Positions 1 to 9,636 of a DNA stretch of 64,000 nt are shown here, one piece after another (within the stretch, counting starts at the first letter, position 1; every line of letters begins with the position of its first letter). The notes beneath the pieces were generated by a model, which did no database searches, was not told the origin of the DNA, and was given only the letters and a program-made list of their open reading frames with translations. The translations under genes and the position numbers were made by a program. The stretch spans positions 372,001 through 436,000 of the forward strand of contig JABYQQ010000002.1 in the NCBI GenBank assembly GCA_022605405.1, given 5' to 3'. Source of the DNA: Earliella scabrosa (taxonomy: Eukaryota > Basidiomycota > Agaricomycetes > Polyporales > Polyporaceae).

Positions 1-2145
1 CTCCTGATCGGGACTGTCGTTGGCCTGATGTGCGTCGCACTCTTCAAAGCTTCACCTCGTTGAAACCCCGCTAACACGTCCCATGCAGACAATACGGGTG
101 GACAGCCCACCAATGCTATCGCTACTTCCGCGTGTATCAGGACGACAGCTGGCGACTGAAAGGGCTGGTACGTGCATTCACATCGCTCCCGGTCGGCACT
201 CCGCCTGACCTGCACCACTCTAGGTAGCAAGCGTATTGTGAGCCGCGTCGCGCCGTTCGCTTCCGTGCACTGCTCATGCGCAACACATCTACTACTAGCA
301 TCCTCGAAACGTTCCATAGTGTGCTGTGCATACACATATGGTGCGTGCGAGGGCAGCGGAGAGGGCGTTCTCGGGCTGACGCCACAGCGCCAGCTACTAC
401 TATCTGACCACGAACTACTTCAACCCGGGAGCGCTTGACAAGGGTGTATGGTATGTCATGTCTGCGTGCGTGCCTCGATCGGTATCCTGATGGTCCCTGC
501 CAGGTCTATCAACGTGAGTGGAGGTTACTCGGGTGCCGCTGCGGTAGGCTGGCGCTGACTCGATATGGCTGATTAGCTGTTGGGTGCTTGCACAGTGAGT
601 ACTCTTGTCACAACACATATTCTGAGCAATATTGGCATGTAGTGACTCGCGAACCGTAGGGCGCCGTCATTCTGGTCTCCCAAACGTGAGTGTGATGTGC
701 ATCCTGCCCATGCGAGATCCTGTACCAATCAGGTTATAGATTCTTTTTACGCCGAGTATACCTCAGTATGCCAATCTTCTTCTCGACGCCAACCGGCCTG
801 GTACTGAAATGATGATGGATGGCAGTCGGGCGCAAGGTCCGGCCCCTGGTAGCATTCTGCGTGAGTCCAGCGGATCGACTTAGAAGTCTACACTCTGACC
901 ATTGGTTGTGTCAGGCTGTTCTCTTGATCGCCGAATTTGGTACGCTCGCTGGAATATCCCTGGGAGGGGTTGTATACTGACCAGTCACATCTATGGCTAG
1001 GATTTGCGCTCGGTGAGTTCCATGTGTCGTTTGATGATGCCTGGACAGTATTGAGCGACGTCCGCACAGCCGTCACCATAGACACCTTCCGCCATCCCAC
1101 CCTCCATACCACCGTACAAGCTGTGAGTAGTATCCAGACCCGCGGATCACTCACTCCTGAGCTCATTCCCCGCATTTGGCAGTGGATGAACTCGACGGGG
1201 GTCGGCATAGCCGCCCTCTCCGACACGCTCCTTACTGCCGCGCTCATTTTCTCTCTCCACCAGAGCCGCACCGGAATCAGACGGTGAGCTGCACGTCTCT
1301 GCAGTGCGGGATGGGGAGTGTGACTCAGACGAGGTGCCTCTAGAACGGACGGGCTCATTGATATCCTCATTCTTTACGCTATTAACACCGGTATGTCATC
1401 CCACCGCTGCTCCGAGGCATGTAGTCATTTTCATGCCGATTCGCTACAGGGCTCCTAACGGGGTGAGCAGGATTCTGCTAGTGTGAGCTCGGCGTGGGGT
1501 TCCACTGACGAGATGGACGATCATTCGCAGCATCTTCAACATCCTGTCATTTATCTTTGTCAGTGCACTCACTCCTCAGTCGCTCTTCCTCCCGGGTTTG
1601 TGTCCCGCTGATCGCGCCCTCCAGGCCATCGCAATGCCAGACAACCTGATATATGCAGGGATCGACATCGTCGCGACCAAGTGTGAGTTCATCACGATTC
1701 TACCATATCCCGGGTGTGGTCGACAGGGCTGACCCGTCCCGCACAGTGTACGGAAACTCGCTCATGGCCGTGTACGTTCCCTCCAGTTCCACATTGAGGC
1801 GAAACGTACTGAACTCGCTCGGCCGCCAGACTGAACTCGCGCCGGACCCTTGCGGAGCGCACCCATGAAGGGTTCGTCTCCTCGAGCTCGATCGACATGT
1901 CCGTCTTCCGCCAGAACGGCGCTGGGTCAACGGGGAGAGGCGATATTATTACCGTGAGTATTCTTGCCCACCTCTCTTGTCTGCTTTGCAGCGATCCTGA
2001 GCCCTCTCTCCTCGCTCGCGGGTCGATGGTCGAACAGTCGATAGACATCAAGGTGACCCGAGAAACGCTCGCGAGCACGGGCAACTCCGAATCTGTGTAC
2101 GAGTCCGAGGTCGAGCGGAAAGACGCGGTTGCGGACGGGGTTTGA
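1..2145 (+). CDS. DUF6534-family multi-pass membrane protein, 5' end outside the window
   Basis: Membrane protein of the agaricomycete DUF6534 family; its biochemical role is unknown. The window opens inside the first membrane helix (LLIGTVVGLM, split by a GT donor at base 30). Further exons read HQCYRYFRVYQDDSWRLKGL (about 97-168), a helix with LETFHSVLCIHI (about 293-338) and YYYLTTNYFNPGALDKGVW (about 395-449). A later exon at 1160-1285 gives the family hallmark ALIFSLHQSRTGIRR, preceded by GVGIAALSDTLLTA. MPDNLIYAGIDIVATK follows near 1635-1680 and a YGNSLMAV stretch near 1750. The hydrophilic tail ends at the TGA at 2143-2145. The start codon lies upstream of base 1. Exon joins between 450 and 930 are unclear. 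Intron positions match the second DUF6534 gene at 52217-54396. Confidence 0.72.
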
Positions 2146-2414
2146 TCATACTTTTGCTTGGGATCGTTTCATACACTCCTCGCTGTTATTTCCGTGCATC
2201 ATGATCGTGCGAGCCGGAATGTCTTGAGTTTTGACATTGATACCTTATACCCAATATATCCACTCTCTACACGCTGCCCTAGTCCACGGGAGCGCGATAC
2301 CAAGAACTCAATGACTACAATTACATTCGACAGTCGAATCGCCAGAATAAATACTCGACCGCCGTGGGGGGGTATGGTATCCCACGCTCTCATTCCTCTT
2401 CACCCTCCGCACCC

Positions 2415-4214
2415 TCAGCATTGCTCCAAACTGCCCCCTACCGTGACATTCGACCCCAGCGCAGTGTCCGACTCGCTTCCAAAGCGCGTCGACTGCTCCG
2501 AGTGGCACTGGCCGTCCGCGCGCACCGCCGCCGCCGCCGGTACCACGGGCGGCGCTCTCCCGAACCGTCCCGAGGCGCGCGAGTCTCGGATCCGGGCGCG
2601 CACCGTCTCGACGGTGATGGAGAACGGAAGGACGGAGCGCGTGGGCGAGGTGGGGCTGCCGAGGTGGGTCGTGAACGCGGGGTTCGTGGTTAGGTGGGTC
2701 GAGCTGAGCGTGTTCTCCATCTGCGACTTCTGGAGCGCGACGAGGACGATGATGAACATCGGGTAGATGGCCTGACGATGACGGCAACCCAAGGACGTGT
2801 GACGGGTTAGGGCAGGGTAAGGCAGGGAGCAGCGGTGAGGAGGAGGGGGACTGTGCTCACGATGATGGGGACGAGTGCGCCGTCGACGAAGTAGCCGGCG
2901 ACGCCCCAGAAGTTGTTGCGGTATGTGACGCTGTCGAATAGGTTCGCTCTGGTGACGCCGACTTGGAAGACGGTGACGAAGATCTGGTACATCATGAGAC
3001 AACATGTCACGACCAGTAGTAGACCGCGTCCGTACCCAGATGATTCCGTAGATCAGACCGGACTCGGTGAGAAGGACCAGGATCCGCTCGACGTTGGTGA
3101 TCGCCGTGCCGCCCGCAAAGTACTTCCGCAGAATCCGGCCGTGAACCCTGTTGTTCAAGTCGTTAGCGACCTTTGTGGAAAAAACGACGTGGTAGAGCGG
3201 TACCAAGCCTTGTATCCAGTGAGAGACGTTGCAACAAGGTTGCTGGCGAGAGACAGGGCGGAGGCAGCGGCGCCGATGTTGGTACCCGAGAAGAGCTGTC
3301 CGTAGCCTGCTTGACTAGTGACGAGGGAGAAATTACACGCTCCGCACGTGTCTGCGGTGCTGACGGCTGGAAGTGTCGCGAAGTATCCAAAGCCTCAGCA
3401 TAGAACGACCCGACTGGACGCTGGAGGTGCTCACCAAAGGTAGCGAGGAGGAGCGCAGTGCAAAGCGCTAGGATAGCATATCGCGACTTCCCGTGCCAAA
3501 GGAGCACGGCGCGCCACCAGACGATGGCGTCTCCGACCACGATCTACATCATGCATGGTCGTAAGCAGCTCCACCAGACAAACGCTGAGCCTCAAACTGA
3601 CATTGATGGTGAGGGTGGCGGTCTGGATACAGGACATCCTGTCCGCTATGCCCGCGGTGCGGATGGGGTTGAAGAGAGCTTGACGGTCGCAATTCGAGAC
3701 GGCCGTCGCTGCAGCAGCAGTTTCGTTGGCGTACGTAAAATGGCGATTGATCGTTGCGCTCCAATACACCGTCGTAGAGAGGTACAGGACCGCGGTCGCA
3801 CAGAGCAGTTTCAGAGGCCGCGAGTTCGTACGGGCCCTAGCCCTGATGCTGGGGTGAGCATGGCAGTACTCTGCTGAGCGTTGATCCTGTTATGACTCAC
3901 AGGAGAATATGCGCGGTCGCAACCGCGAGACTTGTAGCGATACCTGATCAGTTAGTTCATGAGCACTGCGACACTCACGACGATCTTGGAACCAACGTAC
4001 CGAATAGGACGGTCGAGATGACCGTGTCGACTAGAATATGTGCGGACCCGGTGGAGTCTATGACAAGGACCCAGAACGCCTCGGTCCCGGAGCATTCCTT
4101 TCCGAAATGGGAGGTCATTGCGGGGTTTCCACGGGCGGGGCCTAGAGTACGAGGATGAAGTGGGTCTATTCGCATATATAGGCAGTTCGCAAAACATACC
4201 CAGCACGCGGTCAT
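2415..4214 (-). CDS. Unclassified multi-pass membrane protein (7-TM-like, agaricomycete type)
   Basis: The sequence shows several hydrophobic exons on the minus strand. They are FWVLVIDSTGSAHILVDTVI (about 4000-4080), VGDAIVWWRAVLLWHGKSRY followed by an ALCTALLLATF helix (about 3430-3540), RILVLLTESGLIYGIIW (about 3040-3090), FVTVFQVGVTRANLFDSV (about 2920-2985), and AIYPMFIIVLVALQKSQ (about 2720-2770). The last exon has a Ser/Thr-rich tail that ends GGSLEQC before the stop at 2415. The order, with W-R-A-hxxW after a helix and then a YPxxIIVLVxxQKS helix before a hydrophilic tail, is typical of a large, functionally undefined family of agaricomycete membrane proteins. I do not recognise a catalytic motif. 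The first exon is uncertain: an ATG at 4214 is the simplest choice, but the true start may lie near 4390. It is convergent with the DUF6534 gene on its left. Confidence 0.6.
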
Positions 4215-4390
4215 CTGTCAGCCAACCTGTGTGGCGGCGGTTTCTGACAATCATTGAACCCCCGTGTGACAGTGCCCGCAATGTTCTTCGGTGGGAACGG
4301 CTTCTAGCTCCACGGTTCCGCGATGTCCGAGGAAGCTTACGACTAGTACTCGCCGGCGCCTGGGCTGGCCAACCAACGTATACCATGAGG

Positions 4391-6013
4391 GGCGTACTAG
4401 GGGGTTCCTCGTAGGATTCGTAGACTGTAATGGCGAGACGATTCGAGAGACAGCACGCCAGAGGTGGCTGGTAACCGCAGCGTGTCTATGTTTTCGGAGT
4501 TGACCTTCGCCTTTCAGGGGTTGTTGCTAGACAGTTTGACATCGAAGCAGGATGGCAGTACCGCATATGACGTGCTGTTTGACATACGTGCTCGCACCAT
4601 CTGGACCGGAAGCTTTGCGACGTGTGCGCGTCCCGAACCCGTAGAACGTGCGCCTCACCCATCAAGATCCGGAGAGCGCGCCACATAGAGTGGAACCTAG
4701 ATTAACATTGTGAGCGGACTCTCATTCCCACAGAAGTTGGTTTTCATGAAAGAGACCTTAGCTCACCACATGGCCGATCCGTGGGCCCTAGCCGAGACAT
4801 GTTCGTCATCATGCCCACTGCCATAACTACTATTACGGGACATGACGGGCGACTTGAACATACGTATGCATGTGCGCTGGAGACCATGGGGCGTGAATCA
4901 CAGGTCTACATAGCCCATAAAACCCACGCGGAACCTGAGTGACAAGAACATCTGTCAAGTTGGAGTCAAAGACCCGGAGGTAAATCCATACCTATACTAA
5001 GTGGCCCTTCGCGCTGGGGGATCTTCGTGAAAACATAGTGCCGGGATTGCCGCGGAGTCTGCGGTCTGTCAAGCACCCGCTCGGGTGGTTCGGTAGATGC
5101 AAGTTGTCAGAGATTATCTCCGAGTCAGCAATCTCAGAAAACCGTATCTCGCGCTAGGACTTACATATGCAGGCAGAGGGCGCGACAGATGCTCGTGGCC
5201 GCTACACACGAAAGTCATGTAGATATACAGCCATCCAAGACTCGAGTAAGTCCCCTGCCTACTATGTAGTCTCGAAGGTTGAAGGTCCGGCCGCCCCGAG
5301 ATGGGACAAACTGCGAGGCCGACCGCAGACAGATCGACGTGACGCGATCACTGAGACACGGATGCAATTCTAGAGCATACCCGTCGACATCCCAAAATAC
5401 CGCCCATCCTGGATTGAGCCTATGCATCTTGGGTATGATCGGGACCTCGTCGCACGACTTGCAACGATTCGCTGTTGCGCGGCCCGTTGAGGTCGGACCT
5501 CTCGGGATGGCAGAGAACGCTATGTAGTGGCATTTCCGAGAGATCCTAGAGAGATTTGTTCCAAGAATACAAGCCAACACACGGGTACAGATATATCTGC
5601 AAGCTGAAGTTAGACGCGTCGGTGTGAAGTTACTATAGCCTGTGCGCACCGCTATGTTCGGCGAGTTCAACTTCTTGGATGTCCTCTTAGGCAAAACCGA
5701 CGATAGTCCATACAAATGATTATTCCGCGTGTACGTCACTTCAGTAGGAGACACAGTGTCATGCGCTGTGCCACGGTATGAGGAGGAACACAACTTGAAG
5801 GCATGGCACAGTGGGCGGAGAGACGGGACAGGAACGTGAACGCTGGCGCCGGCCCGACAACAGGTAATGGCTGTGACGTCACGGATGCGGTCACATCCCG
5901 TACGCGGCCGAGCGAACGCGACGCGTCGAAGTTGCACGGCCGCGCCGCGTGCCCTATTACTGACACTGCAGCATCTCAGCCTCCTGCCTCGCTCTGCAAG
6001 TTGTCTCTGAACT
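4391..6013. other. Intergenic region without a supported gene
   Basis: About 1.6 kb between the membrane-protein gene and OMA1. No exon with recognisable similarity was found on either strand. The longest open stretch (minus, 5215-6024) has the composition of a chance frame. The last 200 bases probably hold the OMA1 promoter and include a TGACGTCA palindrome at 5874-5881. Confidence 0.5.
5874..5881. promoter_or_regulatory. CRE-like palindrome TGACGTCA upstream of OMA1
   Basis: An exact 8-bp palindrome of the ATF/CREB (bZIP) consensus lies 133 bases before the OMA1 start codon. The match is seen directly. Use of the site by a stress-type bZIP factor is inference. By chance one such octamer is expected about once per 65 kb, and other copies occur in this window at 13406-13413 (non-genic) and 38946 (inside the cyclophilin gene). 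Confidence 0.3.
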
Positions 6014-7655
6014 ATGTTCGCCACCCGTCTGTCGCGCTGTGTGCGCGTCCCTCAACTATCTCAGACAGCGATACGACCGCGGATATCGAAACACCCTCGT
6101 TCTTCAATACCACTGGTACCCTACCGCACGTTCAACGGCTATCCGCGCGGACCGCCGCGCTATGTGCGCTTCGGACAGGGACAGAGTGGAGGCTCGGGTA
6201 GTCAATGGGACGTGAGGCGGTGGGACACGAGCTCGAAGGTCGCAGCCGGGGTCGGGGTGTTCGCAGTGGGATACTACATCTCGCAGTGCGTATGTGTGTC
6301 CGTCCGTTCTCGCCCCAATGCATACGCCAACACATCACTTTCTCCGACTCTTTGTGCGCAGTCTTGAGCAGGTGCCCGAGACGGGGCGGTGGCGGTTCAT
6401 GGACATCAGTCCGAAATACGAAACGATGGTGAGTTGCTGGAGGGCCTGCCGAGGCTATTCGCCGCTCACATTGGTTGTAGCTCGCGGAGGCGTCGCACCA
6501 GCAGCTCTTGCAAGAGTTCAAGGGCAAGGTCCTCCCGCCCAATCATCCTCTCACGCGACACATCCGTCGTGTCACTACACGCATCCTAGAGGCGTCCAAC
6601 CTCGGCACACTAGAGGCGCCTGACGTAGCCCGGCCAAAAGGAAGCGAAGAGCTTTGGTCCTTCAACGGTTCTCCAGAAGAGATGCCGCCAGAGGTGGGCG
6701 GGAGCAAGAAGTGGCATCTCTTCGTGGTCAACGACGACTCTGTTGTCAATGCCATGGCGTCATATGGTCGGTTCATCATGCCAGAAAGTCATGGATTCCA
6801 ACTCTGACAAGTTGGTGGTGCACAGGAAGCATCGTCGTGTTCACAGGGATCCTTCCCGTCGCGAAAGACGAGAACGGGCTGGCCGCCGTGCTTGGACATG
6901 GTGAGCAGAATTGCATCCCGGGCTGATCGAGGCGTGCATCCCAGACTCACGCATCTTCGTTCTCAGAGATTGGACATGCTGGTACGTTAAATCGCTCTCT
7001 CACCTGTCCCATCCGCGCTCACCGTGACAACAGTTGCACGGCACGCGTCAGAACGATACTCGACATTCAAGGTGTTCATTTTCCTCGCCGCGGTCCTAGA
7101 ACTCGTCGGGCTGCCCTTCTCCACCTGGGCTGCTTCCCTACTGTACGACCTGCCCAATTCGCGCAAGCAGGAGTATGAAGGTAACACCCCGTCGTCTCGA
7201 CTCGTACAGTCCACTGACATCCATGTCTTACAGCGGACAAGATCGGCTTGCGGCTCTCGTCTCGTGCATGCTTCGACCCGGCAGCGGTCCCCGAGTGAGG
7301 CCCACCTCCTCACCTATTCATGATTAGCTTGACTGAACATGCTATGTGCGTAGGATGTTTAGCCGCCTCGGTCGCCTAGAAGCATCCAAGGGCGGGCGAC
7401 ACGTCGACTTCCTCACCACCCACCCGGCATCGGAGAAGCGTTCGCAGGTGTGTGCAGGCGCACTGTTGTCCGTTGCTCATCCCCGCTCACCTGCCACGTG
7501 AAACACAGATCCTGCGCGAGATGCTGCCTGAGGCGTACGCAATCCAGGCCGCGAGTCCTGCGTGTGGGTCCACAGCGGACCATATGGCGGTATTCAGAGA
7601 TACGTGGCTGGGCGGACAGGATCCCGAGCGAATGTCGGAGTCCCGTTGGGGCTAG
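6014..7655 (+). CDS. OMA1: Mitochondrial inner-membrane metalloendopeptidase OMA1 (M48)
   Basis: Zinc metalloprotease of mitochondrial quality control. OMA1 enzymes cleave misfolded inner-membrane proteins and, in animals, OPA1. Nine exons give 387 residues in frame: 6014-6285, 6362-6428, 6481-6766, 6826-6900, 6968-6982, 7034-7180, 7234-7294, 7354-7447 and 7509-7655. The N-terminus (MFATRLSRCVRVPQLSQTAI) is basic and Ser/Thr-rich, as expected of a mitochondrial presequence, and a short hydrophobic segment (AAGVGVFAVGYYI) follows near residue 80. The catalytic core reads VVFTGILPVAKDENGLAAVLGH then EIGHAVARH, giving HEIGH. The third zinc ligand is supplied by YEADKIG (QEYEADKIGL). The HEIGH motif is split by an intron and mostly encoded by a 15-base exon. 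The donor at 6767 (GTCGGT) is weak, so the join before SIVVFTG is the least certain. Confidence 0.9.
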
Positions 7656-7882
7656 CGGTACTTGTTGTGGTTCATCTTGTCCCTTGTACTGTAACGTCAA
7701 AATTTGGGAAAGCAAGCGTAATATGCTACAAATGCCACGCCGTAGTGTGCACGGGATATCTATGTGATGCGCTGTCCTCCCACTCGACGAGGAGAGCCGT
7801 GACAGGATGGACAGTGAGTACTGACTACTGAGAGTACTAGTGAGCGTTGAACGAACAAAAAAGGCCGCTGAACCAACGGTCA

Positions 7883-7954
7883 TTCCGACACGGGGAATCG
7901 AACCCCGGGCTATCGCGTGAGAGGCGATAATGTTAGCCACTACACCATATCGGA
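7883..7954 (-). tRNA. tRNA-Glu (CTC anticodon)
   Basis: A 72-base tRNA read on the minus strand. The acceptor stem TCCGATA pairs with TGTCGGA (one G-T pair), followed by discriminator A. The anticodon stem ATCGC/GCGAT encloses the 7-base loop CTCTCAC with anticodon CTC, read as glutamate. The A box (TGTAGTGGCTAA) and B box (GGTTCGATTCC) are intact. There is no intron and no encoded CCA, as is normal for eukaryotes. It is identical to the copy at 21753-21824. It lies between the OMA1 stop and the RRP45 start, in the opposite direction to both. Confidence 0.96.
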
Positions 7955-8083
7955 TTGATCAAAACATGCCAAAGTAACAACATATCTCGAGATAACATAT
8001 TTACCCGCACCCTGTACTGACAATTCAGTCGACATTCGCCCAACTCTACTGCAAGTACCATTCGCAAACTCAACAACGGCAGC

Positions 8084-9223
8084 ATGCCTAGACCACCCTC
8101 GCCTTCGATTCCAGAGAAGGAATTTGTCTATGGGGCACTGAAACAATCTCTTCGTCTCGATGGACGGGCCATGCTCGAGATGCGTACTCCGACCTTGACT
8201 TTCGGTCCGGAGCTCGGCTGGGTTGAGTGTGCCATGGGCAAGACGAGGTGCGCACCGGACCCTCCTCTATGTTGTCCACAGTCTGTGTGTTGTGTGTTGA
8301 CCTGTGTGTTGCTTGCGGCCATAGGGTGCTCGCGCAAGTGGACGGGAAGATGGTGAAGCCTCCGCCAGAGCGGCCGCTCGAGGGCATGATCACGATCCAC
8401 TCGGAGCTCTCGCCTATGGCGGCCAACGAGTACGAGCCTGGCCGGTAGGTGCGTATCTGTCTGTCTCTCTGTCCGGCGCACCTCACCGAGTGTGCGAAAA
8501 CGCGCGCGTGCGCAGGCCGACGGACGAGGAGGTCACGCTTACGCGCATGCTCGACAAGGTCCTCCGGAGAAGCGACGCTGTGGACAAGGAGAGTCTCTGT
8601 GTGCTAGCGGGACAGAGGGTGCGTTTCCTGTTTGCATGCATATTTTCTTCCCCGCACGCTCCGAGACCAGGTCTGATGCGCACGGCTCTGTCAGGTATGG
8701 CACATCCGACTCACCATCCACGTCCTCTCCGACTCCGGGAACATGGTAGACTGCGCGTGTCTCGCGGGCATCGTCGCGCTCAAGCACTTCCGGAGACCAG
8801 AGGTCGAAGTCGTCGGGGACGAGGTGACAATCGTACGTCTTCAAATTACCTCCTCTCTCCATCTCCGTGCACAGCACGCTCATTCACCCCATGTAGCACC
8901 ACCCCTCCGAACGCGCGCCCGTCCCGCTCTCCATGCACCACACCCCCTTCTGCCTCACGTTCGCGTTCTTCCCCGACCCCGCGACCCCGCCGCTCATCGA
9001 CCCGTCGCACCTCGAAGAGACGCTGAGCGCAGGGCGGCTCACCGTCGCGCTGAACGCACTGCGCGAGCTCGTCGTCGTCCAGAAGGCCGGCGGGCTCCCC
9101 CTCGCCCCAGACGACGTGCTCAAAATCATCGACATCGCTGTCACAAAAGCGCGCGAGCTCGACAAGCTCGTCGAGGCGCGTTTGCAGGAAGATTGGGCGG
9201 GGAGGCACGTCGAGGTTCGGTGA
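8084..9223 (+). CDS. RRP45: Exosome complex subunit RRP45 (RNase PH-like)
   Basis: Ring subunit of the RNA exosome, which processes and degrades RNA 3' to 5' in nucleus and cytoplasm. Five exons join in frame: 8084-8247, 8325-8444, 8516-8618, 8695-8832 and 8897-9223. The N-terminus EKEFVYGALKQSLRLDGRAM has the R-x-D-G-R motif of the RNase PH fold, followed by TFGPELGWVECAMGKTRVLA, the first beta-sheet region of that fold. Later exons give a VDKESLCVLAGQRVW segment and SDSGNMVDCACLAGIVALKHF, which match the conserved second half of RRP45/RRP42-type subunits. A C-terminal RNase PH-C-like domain begins at PFCLTFAFF. Fungal ring subunits generally lack phosphorolytic activity, so a structural and RNA-path role is expected. 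It is convergent with the surface-protein gene at 9637. Confidence 0.9.
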
Positions 9224-9636
9224 TCGGTTGGGGCGAGGGGGATCAGGTACTCGGTGCGTTGCGTTGGTTTTGTGTCTTGTCGCATATAGTCTGTGCCCAG
9301 AGACGAATCAAAAGTGTACGTCTGTACATGCGACGCTGGGCGAGTGTGAGTGAAGGAGTGTCTAGCGTTGGGGTGCGTGGCTACAAAGTGGGGGTCTAGT
9401 ACTGTACACATGTCCGTCTCATGCTCATAGGGCCTGACCTTGGAGAGAAGCAAGAACGACGACGATCTCGGGGACTGGGGATTCGAAGCCCAGATGCGAA
9501 AGATCGTCCGGCATCAATATGCACGAAAGCCGAAAGACGAAGAGGAGCAGGTATACGACAGCGAGGCATGGGCGAAAGCGACGAAAGCAACTTGAAACAG
9601 CCAGCACGCCCGTCGAAAAACCCAACCTCGCCAATG

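Noticed and set aside
5215..6024. A 269-residue open frame on the minus strand upstream of OMA1
   Set aside because: Arg/Ser/Cys-rich composition typical of a chance frame, no motif, and it overlaps the OMA1 promoter and start.
7905..7950. Short peptides read through both tRNA-Glu genes that look like a shared protein motif
   Set aside because: They are translations of the identical tRNA sequences and not proteins.
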